From Siniperca chuatsi (taxonomy: Eukaryota; Chordata; Actinopteri; Centrarchiformes; Sinipercidae): DNA of 64,000 bases. The DNA is taken from NCBI RefSeq assembly GCF_020085105.1, contig NC_058063.1:16415262-16479261 (forward strand), read 5' to 3'. Positions 51,481-64,000 of the stretch are shown piece by piece; position 1 is the stretch's first letter, and the number at the start of each line of letters is the position of its first letter. The position numbers and the translations under genes are program-made. The notes beneath the pieces are model-generated. The model had not been told where the DNA came from, searched no databases, and saw only the letters and a program-made list of their open reading frames with translations.

Positions 51481-53114
51481 AGAAGATAGAGCTTTAACTC
51501 TCAATGCTGGCCAGTAATACAATTCACCCCACCTATAACTAACTGTTTTGGGGTAGATTTTTTTCATCAAATTCTTACTTACAGAAACAGCTACCACATT
51601 GTTAACAAAAGTAGTCTCTCCTGGGTTCTTCTTTGGATGTCCAGGACTATTAAAACTTAAATCTAACATATACAAATGAAAGCATAAAGCTTAATGCAGA
51701 CATCCGTCCATCCACTGCTGCTCAGTGGGAGAAAATGTTAAGTACTGACTCACTTGCTTAAAAGCAGACATCTTTTTCTCTGCCTGAACACATAAAAGGT
51801 TCACACAGCGAGTGCAGTGACCCATGCAACAGGCAGATTTGCAGGGGTTGGTGCAGCTATGGGTGTATGTTAAATTTCCTACATTACTGTACAACATAAA
51901 CAAAACCAGCCCCCCGTCTGAGGTAGTCAATCCCATCGATCGCACTGACGAGCCTCTCCCACTGTAATCAACCCACCGCTGATTGATTTACACCGGATTC
52001 CCTGTTCAGCATCATCTGGCATGCGAGAGGTTCCACGTGCAGTGTGGAAACAGGATGGCCAACTATATAACCAAATAACTTTGGCCAGAAGATGCCAGTT
52101 TTAAAGTCTGTTTATCTTGGCACTAGTGTGAATCTCTGCTGATGCTGCGAGAGAAGGATTCAAGTGCAGTAGCACTCGTTTTGTGAGATGTATCATGCTT
52201 AAACAAGCCAGATCACGCCACTCTTATTGTTACATTTCACGAAAACCGACTAAAAGTGTATTAACCTTGTTAACACGTGAAATGTTTTTTTTCCTTTGCC
52301 TCTCCGTTTTGGATGAAACATCTCGTTCAAATGGTCGCAGTGCAGCCTCAGTGGTGCTGCGGGCTGACCAGCTTGCCTGTGTGGCTCCCTGGGGCCTCCA
52401 GGCCTCAGGGTGGCAGTGGGCCAGCGAGGCGTGTCTGATGCCTCAATACAGACCCCTGTAAGCAATCCAAGCCCAGGCTTCGAGGCCTTTACATGACAAA
52501 CCCACACTGGGGCGTGAATTAAAGCTCATGATGAGCAGCGAGTAAAGTGTTAAACGCAGCAGTCGCGCTGAGGACGCTTTGATTCAATCCCGTGTGGAAA
52601 CACAGCGAGCCAGTGTTTGAGACAAAGCAGAACACACCCAGGATGAAGTGATGCCGCTGTGAACAACACACTGGTGACTACACAGCGAACTCAACTCACA
52701 TGCGCGAGATCACAGTGAAGTAGGTCTACCGGACGCGCTGTTCCGTTTGGCACCCAGCGCGTAAGTGCAAAATGGATAACAGTGCGCGGATAAAAAAACA
52801 AAAAAACAAAACACGATCAAGACTCGGCGAATGAGCTCCAACTGGCTGTGGTAACCCGGAGTACGCGTTCACACCGGTAGTGAAATTCAGCTTTAGTGCA
52901 TCTGTGATCGATACTGTTATCTGCCAACTCATCAGTCCTGACAGAGAGTGAAGGTGGACAAATAAAGAAACAAAAATACATTTGGGGGGGTGGGGGGGTA
53001 TCAAAAGTTATATGTATTTTTTTACATTAAAGCCATAATCAGCCGGTGTTATCATATCTACAGCTCATAGACTAAGAGCACATTTTACTCATGATGCCCG
53101 CAGGAATGTCTTAC

Positions 53115-53470
53115 CTTTCTACCCAAAAAGGGAAAAGCTGCAACCCGCAGCACAAAGAGCCGACCAGCAGCAGCAAATCAGAGCCGAGCGATTCCAACAA
53201 AAGTGCCTCCCGATGCTCTGAATTCACTTTCTCCCGACTCTCATCTGTCCGCAGTTTGCGCGCTCATTCACAGCCGGAGTGTAACTTGATTCCTCTTTGT
53301 GAACGCAGTTTGTTTTGTTTTGGGTTTTTCGGCTGGAAATTGCATCTCAACTCGAAGCACCGAAGCCGCACAAAAGGCAGCGACACGCAGCACCTCATCC
53401 CGGCTCCGCATCTGCTGTGTGGCGGAGCCCCGCTGAGCTGAGCGGCTCTGTGAGGACACCCACTACCGGC
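53115..53470 (-). promoter_or_regulatory. vangl2: Probable noncoding first exon and promoter region of the vangl2-like gene
   Basis: GC- and CpG-enriched block next to AT-rich sequence. On the minus strand a strong donor (AGAAAG|GTAAGACATT) lies at 53115/53114. The next vangl2 exon (49903) begins with 5' UTR, so an upstream noncoding exon is expected. CpG enrichment also extends to about 52.3 kb. Exact start site not determinable. Confidence 0.5.
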
Positions 53471-55864
53471 AGAGAGCCACGCACCGTCAAGTTAGATACG
53501 ATACATTCACAGCTTCCGGTAGTGATTTTCAAAATAAAAACAATATTTTACAATGGAGAAAAACATGCCTCAAAAGCCTTTAAAATACTTTTATCTGCTC
53601 TCAATGAACGCACAGGCCAACCACTATAGATGCCATCCCTTATAGCCTAATGGTAAACGCATTGCCGCAAATTTGTATCATACTGGTTTTTGTCAGCTAA
53701 AGAACTGTGCTTAAATATGAAGTGGTTAAACCTATTAACAATTACCATAACAGCAGACTGAGGAGCAAGCAATATGTGAATGCTTTTTTTTCTCTATAAA
53801 TTCAGTTGTTTAAAAACATTTGCAAGATTTTCTCCTTATCTTAATATGAGAATGGATTTTAAGGTTTAACACAAAGGATTTGTTCTCTAGTAGCCTTGCT
53901 GTGTAGATGGAAGTATATGAAGACAGTTACATCATTGATCAATGTTAGATAGCTACAAACTCGAAAAGTTAGGTGGAATTGATTGTAAGTAAAATAAAAT
54001 TGTTCTAACTATACAATTTTACCACATAAACAGAAAACCCTTTTTTGACTAACTGAACATCAGCCTTTTTTTGTATATCTCGAATCCAAAGATGCTGCTT
54101 TAGTTTTCTCGCTTATGCCTGTTACAAAAATACTTTTATTTTCAAGCCAAGAATGCTTAACTTCCGGTCACTTCTTGCTGTAAGTGTGCTTGACACATTT
54201 AGGCTTCACAGCATAAAACTAAATTAAACCCTAATTCTCCCTTTCCTTTGACTATCAGAGGTAACCAATACTCAGTCTTAGCTATTGCAAACAGAGGATG
54301 TTATTTTCTTACACACAAATAGTAACTACACTAATGAGTAAGTGGCTCTTCTTCTGCACTGACGAAAAAGATTATATATTGTAGCAACAAGTATGAAATT
54401 TAGACAATATGACATATCCAAATGTTTAATTCTAAAACTCACTTGAAATAAGACCAACATTAAATGGTGACACTTATATTCAAAGAGACTCACAATCCAC
54501 ATTAGTCATTTTCTTTATCCAGTTTCTTTTTAATCTCACAAAACACATGAATCTGAGATGAGACATGAGCTCTTTTTTCCTTCTGTGCAGCTAAACAATC
54601 TCACCAATTTTAAAAACAAGGGAGAAGAAAATAATTTATACATCCTTTTTTATCATATCTACAAAAATAAAATCAAATACGTGGACTAAGGCTTTACAGA
54701 AAAAAATTAACATATATAAAACAAGTGGGTCTGATCTCTCTATAGTACGAGTGAACAAGATTTTTATTTATTTATTTTTTTTTTAAAGACACAAAATAAA
54801 AAGACAATGAGATGATAGTTAAAGATGTGTGTATGCATACAGTAGTTTGCACCGTGCAGGGAAGTTTATCTGTGCAACATTTAAAAAAAAAAAGGAAGGT
54901 ATAGCCTTTTTATTTATTTTACAGCCGGTTAGGGCAACAACGCTGATGTCAATGTACAAGATAAATGTAGGGGAAAAAAGAAATCATGGAAGATACAAAG
55001 AAACTGAAGTGTAGAGGTAGAAATTGGAGATGAAAAATGCTGTAGTTAGTTAGAGGTGGGAGGAAAGAAGAGGAGATGCGTGGAAAGAGATTTGTCGAGG
55101 AGAAGAAGAGATCCTGATTCAACCAGCTCAGACCATCTGGAATTTTGTGTCAAATTATGGACAACACACACATTATGTATGTGATGACTGTGTGTCCATA
55201 GTGTTAAAAGTAAGGAATCTATTTTTCTTTTCATTGATAAAACTTCTGGTCTGAGATGCTTGATAATCAGCAGCCAAAATGTCAAGAAAACAAATAAACT
55301 TTGTTCCCTAAACTTTGTTGCCAAGCTACACTTTGATTTGACTCATTGACAACTCCTTCAGTGTGTTTTGGCTAAAGAGTGAAAACCTTCCACCTGGCAG
55401 TGAAATATCGTTTTAATAGTAGAATCATTGGCTGGTAGTGTGTAAATATACTTGGCTCCTGGTTTGGTTCAGTTTGGTAGTGTACTGTCAGTTTTGAAGC
55501 TAGTAAAGAGGCTGGGTAACTCACTAAAGCACTCCTCATTTAGTATTTGAAACCAGCTCAAATAAAATTCAGTCCAGTGCGATTCTGCCCAGCTTGATAA
55601 GAGACAGAGGCTAAAACACATTTAAAAAAAAAAACATTTAAACTGGTACACAAAAGAACTTCTTTCATTGTAACAGTTTAAATACATATTTTCTGTTAGA
55701 ATTAATTCTAACTGATGGAGTTTGAGAGAGAAAAAAAAAAGGGAAAAGCACTTAGCTTTAGTGTCAGTCTTTGCTGGTTACACATGCCTCAGTCAAGGCG
55801 TACAAAAATTTTCCTGAACGTCAAAGACAATTATTGACTCCTACATATGTTCCAAAAATAGTTA

Positions 55865-56198
55865 AAGGAAATGTTTGACATTTTGGGAAATACGCTTTTT
55901 CGCTTTCTTCTCAGAGTGTTAGATGAGATCGATACCACTCCATGCGTTAAGTACAGAGCTAGAGCCAGCAGCCGCTTAGCTAAGCTTAGCGTAAAGACTA
56001 GAAACAGGGGGAAACAGCTAGCTTGGCTCTGTCTACAGATAACAAAATCCGTCTAGCTGTTTTCCCCCTGTTTCCAGTCTTTATGCTAAGCTAAGCTTAC
56101 CAGCTGCTGGCGTTAGCTTTACATTAACTGTACAGATATGAAAGCGGTATCGATCTTTGCAAATAAGAGTATTTTTAAAAATGTCAAACTATTCCTTA
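55865..56198. mobile_element. MITE with terminal inverted repeats and internal palindrome
   Basis: Left end 'aaggaaatgtttgacatttt' and right end 'aaaaatgtcaaactattcctt' are inverted copies. Inside, 'agctaagcttagcgtaaagactagaaacagggggaaacagctag' (55978-56023) is mirrored by 'tagctgttttccccctgtttccagtctttatgctaagctaagct' (56053-56097). Family wording matches a dispersed fish repeat. Confidence 0.75.
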
Positions 56199-56345
56199 AA
56201 ATAAATTTTTGCTTCATCTAACTGTGCTGCGATCACATAACAGCTGCATATAGCAGTACTTTTTTGACTTGGACCATGTGCGTATACTCAAGTTTGTAAA
56301 ATTTTATTTTACAAAGCTTTTAATTTCTCCTAGTAAATATAAGTT

Positions 56346-56372
56346 CTGTGTGTGTGTGTGTGTGTGTGTGTG
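56346..56372. repeat. (GT)n microsatellite
   Basis: About 13 GT units followed by ggtggtgtggggggg. Confidence 0.85.
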
Positions 56373-57938
56373 GTGGTGTGGGGGGGAGGCTACTTAGTAA
56401 AGAGCAAGTAGTCCTTTCATGGCTTTGGATGTGGGCTAGATGGATATAAACACTATGTATGGTAAGACCATTGGATGGGAGAAGGGATAAGTTGCTGTTT
56501 CACAGTCTTTACCGTGGTATTTACACACACAATACACTGAGACACACAATGAGAGAGGGCTAAAGGATGCACAGTCAAATCTTATAGTGTAGACAGGCAA
56601 CGTCAACAGTGATATTTGGCAGCAATTTGATTGAGTGACAAACAGGTTTTCAGTGAAAATTCAAGTTTCATAGTTTGAATCTGTATTTGTCCTCTTTCCT
56701 CACACTCTTCATCAACATTGCCTGTCCCAAACTTAACTCCTTAACAACTTTACATGATCACTGAACAGCTGTGTGAATCCACTGAGCTTGTTATTTTAAT
56801 CGCTGAGATCCCTGTACACCTCTGAAGCAGCGCTGAAAATAAAACCTGCCAGCATTTCAGTAGTAAACAGCGCAGTAGTGTTTCCAGAACTTAAAAATGA
56901 ACAATCGACATGAACATGAATCAATATGCTGCACTAATGCTTCCAAACAACCATCTTGTAGCTTAAAAGAAGGCTTAAGGATATGTCAGTGTGGCTGCAA
57001 CTGTTTCCAATGACAATAACTCTAGTGTTTCTCCCAGTGTGGGGATACGATGGTCTGAGATGAATGAAACCGTTAAATGATCTGTGTGTGTGTGTGTGAT
57101 GGTGGTTTCCTTACCCAGTGCAAATAACCTGAATTATATAGACACAGTCCTTCGGCCGTGGTAGCAGGTGAACTCAGTGTAAAGCAACCAGTGGAGGGGG
57201 ATAGGGGACCCCTGGAGGCCATCTTGGCTCAAATGTCGGCCCCTAAATAAAGCCAATGGCATCTCCAGTCCCTGATCCGTCCACTGTAGAGGACGTACAT
57301 GACAGAGGGATGCATTGTGGGTAAAGTGCAGGGGTGATGGGTCCCTCGGGTTTTTCCTTAAATTAACATTTCAAAACTTTTCTGCTCCGTTCCTTCAAAC
57401 CAGCTCTTTAAAGCGAGACATACAACTCATGTTCCTTCACAAATATCCAACTTAGTCATTTTTCCACTTTCAATTCTTCAAACTTTTCCTTTCTCTTCAC
57501 CAGTCAACTTGTCTTCTGCCTTTTTGTTCCTTCATACTGTTTCCTCACTCTGCCCTGGACTCCCTCATGCTCTGGTAGAAGCCAGAACTTGTGCTGACCT
57601 CAGAAATCCTGGTGAATCTGGCCAGCTTCCTGGTATCCCAGGGCAACAGAAAACCAAAAAAAAAAAACCAACCACGGTCCTTCCTGGGCTCTGTAAAACT
57701 GGCCAGTGCATGCAGGGACGAGGGGAGGTGCGGCTGAGGTGCCCGAGTCTGACAGTGGGTACACATGGGTGCGTCCTTATGCCAACAATCAGGATTGAGT
57801 GACTGCAAGAAAATCCACTCTGCAGCGACTTCAGAATCCAGTCGACTGAATCCTGGGCTCTGCTGGACTGCCCTCTTTGCCTGGTTGGGTTCAAGGAAAA
57901 AAAGATATTTAGTATAGAAAAGAGTCAAAACTGCATCG

Positions 57939-60900
57939 TTAGCCATTGTTTTGTAAAGGTTTAAGATGCAAATTCAGCACCCCCTCACCGTCTCCTGAAC
58001 CGCGATCCAGAGATGGTGTTCTGGAGACAGTTGCCGATAGACACTGTTGTTCCTCTGACTCCTGATTGACAGATGGCTCTCTGAGGGTTTTCAAAAGCTT
58101 GTGATGGGCCTTCTCTATTTCCTGTAAAGGGGTGAAGATGCAGAAAAGCCAAAATGATATTTTAGGTTCAACTTTATTGTCATTACACATGTGCAAGTAC
58201 AAGGCAAAGAAATGCAGTTTAGGTCTAACTCGAAGTGCAATAAGCAAGGATATAAAGTATGTGCATAAATGCAGGATAGAGCAGTATAATGAAAATATTT
58301 ACAAGTGGTACTATGGATATTATATACAGATGGCATTACTATAACTCATAGCATTACTATAACTCATATGAGTAAAACATCAACATAATTATGCTAGCTG
58401 GTGAGAGGTGAAAAGTTAAGCAAGTCGCAAGCAACAAACTATTGTAAACTTTGTGGGTTAAATCACAAGAATATCCTGCTGCTTAGAAATGTTTGGCCTA
58501 GTGGATCACTTCATTACCCCTTTCAAAAAATTGACCAAACTTTTGACGGAGAAATTCATGTATGCCATGAAGGCATCAGCAGTGCCACGGAAGAAAAACA
58601 AAGTAAAGGACAGCCCCTAGTATAAATAAGATTAACAATCTAGTTGGAAAAATCTACATTCTCTCAATTTTTTCTACCAGATGATGTATGCTGCATTCAT
58701 TACAATCCTCTCCAGGGCTGCAGTGTTAACTCCCCTTCCCCGAAAGCTGATCTCTGATGTTGGCTACATTGAATTTTTTTTTAGAAATAATTTAGTGGTT
58801 GGTGAATAGAGGCCATGGTGGCAAACTCTGAAGACAGACTGCAGGGAAATTTTCATGTCTCAAGAGAAAAAATCCCATCAGTTCGCACCCTATAAAGGCT
58901 ATGTATCTCTCTCTATCTCTATTTATCCTCCCAAGACACAAATAAGCCTGTATAACTAGTTAATTAAAACCAAACTTGTCAGAAAAATGAACACTTGAAC
59001 ATACATCAGCGTGATAAGAACTACCTAAAATGACAGAAGCCATCTTTGGGATTTTTTTTTTTTGGATTTGTACTTTGACTTTTTAGTTTGGCCCATGTCC
59101 CATCCGCTAACATGGAGGGGACGGGGTTTATGACCTATACTGCAACCAGTCACCACGGGGCAATCGAGATGTTTTGGCTTCACTTTTGGGGCGCTGTCAT
59201 GTCGTCCATCTTTATATACAGTCAATGTTCTTGACTAAAAAAATACACATAAAACCTTCAGCCACACATAGATAGTGTACTGCTGAAAACGGATACAACC
59301 ACAGTGGCAGGATCTGAGATGCATCACAAATATCAGACATGTTTGATCCGGGGTGCTACTTTCACAAGGCAGTTGCATGTCTTGGGAACAGCAGAATGTC
59401 GACACTAACAGAATGTGATAACGAGGCACGGCCAGATGTATATTCTGGCTAGCCCCCCCTGGAATTCGCACAAAACAACCACATTGGCTGGTGGGGGCCT
59501 GCTTTAACTGTCTAAACGCTTTATGATCACTTTCCAGAAAACGTTCAAACTGGTTTGAGCTTTCTGTGTTAAAATAGGTGGAAAGTTGATGGACGCAGAC
59601 GGATCATTAGCCACCTTGTCACCACCTGAACACAAACTCACCTTCAGCTGGCGCAACTTGCTCATCAGCCCCTCAATCGTGTGGAAAATCTCATCCACAT
59701 TTTTGATCACGTGACTCTGGTGCCCAGCCTGCGATTGGCCCGTTTCTTCTTCCTGTTCTATTTGCATAGCCTCTGATTGGTTGGGCTCTGAACCGCAGGT
59801 GGGTGTTTCGTGCTCTGGCTGCATCTGTGGTGATGTCATTTCCTCCAGAGGCTGGGGGAAGTGGCTGGCTGTGGGGGTAGGAGGGTCGTTGGGGTCATCA
59901 GTGGCACTCTCTCCCTGCTCTGTAGGCATCACCAAGTAGAAAGTGTTCCCTAGAGCACAGCCATGATAAACACAAAGTGTGCTGGTGAGTAATTTCAGGG
60001 GTAAAATTAACACCAACTCGAAGGTTATAGATTATATTCTATTATCTTGATGGATATTACATATGTAAAATTACACACGTAAATAAAAGAATGTGCTTGT
60101 CTGATAAAAACTACAGCACTTGACCAATTTAGTTATCATTACCCTGCGTAGTGGCCTCGCCTCTTGGCTTAGATGATTGGTCAGAGGGGAGGGTGACATC
60201 ATCAGTGATGTCATCGGGGACAGAAGAATAAGAAGAAGGACCCGCAACCACAGCTATGCACAGAGGATAGATGTGTGACAAAGAAAAGTGTGTGTGGAGG
60301 TGTTTGTATGTGAATGAAAGAAGAGTGAAAAAGAAGTGAGGCAAGAAGTTGATATAAGAGCAGGTGTAGGATCAGTGTGTCATTATGTTGTGAAAAGCAA
60401 GCAGACAGAAGAAAAAGAGAAGATAAAGTACGTAAGAAACAAAATAATGAATCACAGAGTGCAGAGAAAACATGCAAAGGAAGACAGCCATCAAAAACAG
60501 ATTTTATCAAAAAACAGACAGAAAGCACAGTCAGCTGATCTCTTTCAGTTCAATCAACACCAAATCACCATCTCAAGGGAAACGATAAGTTTATGCTTGA
60601 TAATTATTTATCTTGAAATAAAGGTTTCAAATTTGTAACTATCTGAGAACTGAATGAACCTCAGAGTGATCAACCAACCCTTCTGAAGAATTAAAGATAT
60701 TTATTTGAAAGCTTTTCTCAATCTGATCCGCTACCTTTCCTTACGACCTGAACGCTGGGCTGCTCTGCGTCTGGGGGCGGATCCTCTTCAGGCTCAGCCT
60801 CCCATTCGTTGGTGCTGAAGTTGAGGACAGTCTCCAGAGACTCTGGCCGCTGACTTTCGGTGAACGAGCTCCTTTCATTGGCCGTCTCGTTGGTGGGCGT

Positions 60901-63674
60901 GTCATCTGAATCGTGGCTCCAACCGTCCTCTTCGAAATCTCGTAATATAAGGTGCCGTAGTGTTTCAACTGTAGAGTCATGAAAAAAAAGAAAAAAAGAA
61001 AGACAAGACTGATTGATTTTGAAATTCCTCAAGGTTGATCACTGGCTGATTAATAAAAAGCTATTTAAAATTGATTTGTTGATTTGTTTTTTGTGTAATG
61101 ACAAGCTTACACTAAATACAGTCAAATGAAAAACACACTCACTTTGGAAAATTATACATGGATTAAATTACACCTGTTACATTACAGGTTATAAACTAAT
61201 CAAAATGAATAAGATGATTACATGTTAAATCTCAAATTCAAAGACAAAGTAAGTCTAACACCCAACAGTTTGTAGAAGTGATGCAGTTGTTTTTGATTCC
61301 TTCTCACCGTCTTGTAAAGCGGAATCTGCCACACCAACTGCTTTTCTTTCACCACAGATGAAAGCTCCTGATTGGTCCGAAGGTGTGTTGGCTGAGAGCG
61401 CAATGTCGTCGTTGGAGGAGTGAGTCTCCATGGAATCTGACTGCTCTGTCATGGAGTTGTCTGGAAGATTTCAAACAGTTGTGGGGAAAAATTTATTAAA
61501 GCCTTTATTTGTGAGTAAGCCAGAAAGATCAAACTCTGTTTTATTTCACAAATATTGGCAGACAGTTTACGTATTTGGGGTTGATGATTATAATGTGTTA
61601 CCTGCATAGACGTTGCTGCCAGTTGAGACTGGGGATGCACTGCGTAGACTGGGGGAACTATAGAAAATATAAACACAACACACTAAGCATACACAAGTTG
61701 ATGAAAATAAATGTTTTAAAAGAAGAAAAGCGCACAAGAAAATGAAAACGCATCTATAGAATAGAATAAAACACAACACAAGTGACCTTCCTGCAAAGGA
61801 GCCCTTACACATTCCTTTATTTATTATTCATAGACATAAGATTTACTCACGATATAGGTATAGATCCATGATTAATCAGGGGTGATGAACCGCCAGCCGA
61901 TGACATGGTCTTTTCAAGTAAATCTTTCCAGCTGTAAAGCAAAAATCAAAAGTCAACACGTCCTGCAAACGTACAGTGCAGCAAAACATACGTTTCTGGA
62001 GGCTGAAGAAGAACGAGGATGCTCGGTAAGCCTTCATGAAGTAAATACCGAAAAACAGAAAAAAGCTTACGTGTTTTTCTCTGATGACGTCCCAGCCACC
62101 AGCTCATAGATCTGCCTCTCTGTGGTGCTGATGACGTAGAGGGCTTTGTTGTCTGGAGAGACATCACAAGATTTACATATTTGATCCGGACCACAGAAAA
62201 AGCAGGAGGGCACTAATTCTCCATAATTTAAAAATTTGCGTTCCTAGATGTGACCACAATCTAACCTGTAGCTACCGAGCGGACCAGCAGCGAGTCCAGC
62301 TTCACCAGAGGGCTGAAGGAGGTCTTGCTGTCTCCGCTGCCTCCTCCGCCTCCACCCAGCCAGCGGGATGGATATCTCAGCTGCAGACGGTCGTCTGGGC
62401 CCCTCTGTAGAAGGACCAGGCAGTCGGAGAGCAGCAGTGCTTGAATCTCTGATGGAAGAAGACGGACATGTGATTAAAGGGTATGAAACCAAACTGATGA
62501 GACTGTATGCATCAATACAGAATGTATCCATACAGAGGTACTGACCTATCTGCTTATCTTTGCTGACTTTCCACGTGAGAGGACCTTCATGAATCATTCT
62601 CTTAGTGGTGAGGTCCAGACTCTGTGAGACAGAAGAGTAAAGCAAAACACATTTAGGTAGAAAAGGAGGAAAAGCTTCTATGAGACATGGTTGGTAGCCT
62701 TCATTACAATATGAACAATGTGAACAAGGAAGTAAGGGACAAGGAAAAATCAAAAACCGGTTTTGACTACCTTGAATAAAGGGGCAGCGTCCAGCCTGCG
62801 TTGGTATTGGCTGAGGCGCTGCCGGTGTTCTGTTTCCCTGACAACCTCGTTGACAGCCTGCAGTATCCCTCTGCAACATGCTTGGGCATGCTGAAGTGAG
62901 GGGAGGTCTGACGAGCCGGCTAAATGAAGACAAGAATATCTGTCTTAAAAATCACATACTTTCTTGGCAGGTTTTTCCTGTGTTAATGGTTTTTATATAA
63001 CATGTCTCTTGATTCCTCACCCTCTGTGTGTTTCATGATGTTGTCCAGCAACAGGGGGTACTTGGTGAGTCTCTGCATCTCTGACACCAGCAGGTCTTTG
63101 AGCTGCAGCCTCCGACAGTGAGGACTCGCTTCACACTCCTGAACAAATGTCAAACACATAAGCACATGAAGCACAAGGCTGCTCAGCTATGGAGGCTAGG
63201 AATGGGGCGTAGAAGAAGGATCCACGGAGAAACAGATGTGCTATTTCTAAATAGATATGGTGACATACAAACCAATACCAACTAGAAACTATCTCTCAGA
63301 CATGGACGTGCATGTGTGTGTGAGTACCTGGATAATGTGAGCGAAGCGAGGGTCTTTACGTTGTTTGTTCTTGATGAGCTCCAGAGCCTGAGATTGCTGG
63401 CTGCACAGCTGGGACGCTTGTTCCTGAAACTCGTCTCCAGCTGCACCTTCAAACTAGAAACACACACCACTGTTAACACACTAAATATACAGTATGTCTG
63501 CACATAAACACCTTTTACATTACAGGAGAAATGAGAAGATGAAAATGGAGATAAAATGATGGTGGATGGAACTGATGGCGGTGATTATTTCACTCACCCT
63601 GGCCAGCATAACGTCCCCAATGTCTTGAACGATGGGAGTTTCTCTTCGCTTCTTCATCGCCTCGCACAGACTGG
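57939..63674 (-). CDS. arhgef11: ARHGEF11-like (PDZ-RhoGEF) RhoA exchange factor, 3' half
   Basis: Partial; upstream PDZ and RGS exons lie beyond 64000. Exons in transcript order: 63674-63598, 63453-63328, 63138-63021, 62919-62771, 62621-62546, 62448-62266, 62152-62071, 61931-61851, 61657-61602, 61460-61308, 60968-60735, 60253-60143, 59949-59642, 58121-57939 (TAA). The DH domain is shown by SLCEAMKKRRETPIVQDIGD, ALELIKNKQRKDPRF and LQLKDLLVSEMQRLTKYPLLL, the conserved helix that contacts Rho. Then SLDLTTKRMIHEGPLTWKVS starts the PH domain, followed by LLLSDCLVLLQRGPDD, SPLVKLDSLLVRSVA, YVISTTERQIYELVAGTSSE and TWKDLLEKT. The rest is a low-complexity acidic tail and a C-terminal helical segment NVDEIFHTIEGLMSKLRQLK plus EIEKAHHKLLKTL. 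The PDZ-RhoGEF/LARG family call is strong; arhgef11 rather than arhgef12 rests on motif wording and on the neighbourhood. It activates RhoA downstream of G12/13-coupled receptors. Confidence 0.9.
58155..58345. mobile_element. Dispersed fish repeat (probable LINE 3' tail) in the last arhgef11-like intron
   Basis: 'ttaggttcaactttattgtcattacacatgtgcaagtacaaggcaaagaaatgcagtttagg' followed by 'agtgcaataag' is a wording common to dispersed fish repeats. It lies in the intron between 59642 and 58121. Confidence 0.5.
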
Positions 63675-64000
63675 CTGCAAAGAAGCGATACAGAAGAAAC
63701 ATAAAGAGGACTTCAACTTGGGCTAAGTGACTAAATGTTTAATTTGTATTCCAAAGGTTTCACTGGTCACTCGAAAATGATTGCTTGAAAAATACAATCC
63801 AATTACAATTTAAGAGTGGCTGACAAAACTGATTGCTCATCAGTAAAATTATTGCAAATACTACCAATAAAATAATCCATAAATCTACATAAAAGCAGAG
63901 CCCAATTGATAGATATTATCAGCCAATAATATGTACATGTTATATGATATGAGCCGATATAAATTTGTTTTCTTCTCAGTATATTGGGCAGAAAGAAAGG

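Larger units (their letters stand above)
53471..57938. other. Spacer between vangl2-like promoter and arhgef11-like gene end
   Basis: No coding exon found on either strand. The right part, perhaps from about 54.8 kb, may be the long 3' UTR of the arhgef11-like gene: T/A-rich 'tttttatttatttattttttt' at 54762-54783 offers AATAAA signals on the minus strand. It also holds a MITE and GT repeats. Confidence 0.4.

Noticed and set aside
52250-52507. GC-rich overlapping ORFs on both strands
   Set aside because: Inside the presumed first intron of the vangl2-like gene with no splice support; possibly a regulatory element but unproven.
53091-53441. 116-codon plus-strand ORF in the GC-rich block
   Set aside because: Overlaps the probable noncoding first exon of the vangl2-like gene; no conserved content and typical of CpG-rich promoters.

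Overview
The window is vertebrate nuclear DNA from a ray-finned fish, most likely a percomorph-type teleost. The reasons are small phase-1 introns between immunoglobulin (Ig) exons, GT-AG splice sites throughout, a vangl2-like and an arhgef11-like gene, and fish-typical repeats (Tc1, L2/Maui-like and RTE-like LINEs, hAT-like MITEs, the 'gctaacatgctaac' family, CT/GT microsatellites). No rRNA, tRNA, CRISPR array or prokaryotic feature was seen. The species cannot be named from sequence alone.

Layout. 1-26.7 kb, plus strand: four tandem leukocyte receptor genes. A (1245-3565, 5' part outside the window) and B (5459-9859) are Fc-receptor-like (FcRL). They have Ig domains, one transmembrane (TM) exon and a tail split over short exons carrying an ITAM-like YxxL-x7-YxxI motif. 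C (12467-17761) has a SLAM-family V+C2 ectodomain nearly identical to that of D, joined to FcRL-type TM, tail and 3' exons. D (21132-26654) is a SLAM-family receptor with ITSM-type tail motifs. 27-32.7 kb: nested retro- and DNA-transposon debris. 32.3-43.3 kb: a tandem segmental duplication, each copy carrying a minus-strand SLAM/CD48-like gene. The copy at 33.0-35.8 kb (E) looks intact; the copy at 39.8-42.3 kb is a pseudogene. The copies differ by Tc1, L2 and LINE insertions. 45.2-53.5 kb, minus strand: a complete vangl2-like coding sequence (526 codons plus stop) with a probable noncoding first exon in a GC-rich block near 53.1-53.5 kb. 57.9-63.7 kb, minus strand: the 3' half of an arhgef11-like RhoGEF (DH, PH and C-terminal tail), continuing beyond the right edge.

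Working picture. FcRL, SLAM, VANGL2 and ARHGEF11 relatives also lie on human chromosome 1q21-q23, so the neighbourhood is an old immune-receptor linkage group in compact fish form. The most interesting element is gene C, a natural domain swap that would connect a SLAM-type ligand-binding head to an ITAM-like tail, beside gene D, which keeps nearly the same head on a SAP-recruiting tail. The two could form an activating/modulating pair against the same ligand (inference). All exon boundaries were read by eye from splice sites and reading frame; none is backed by transcript data.
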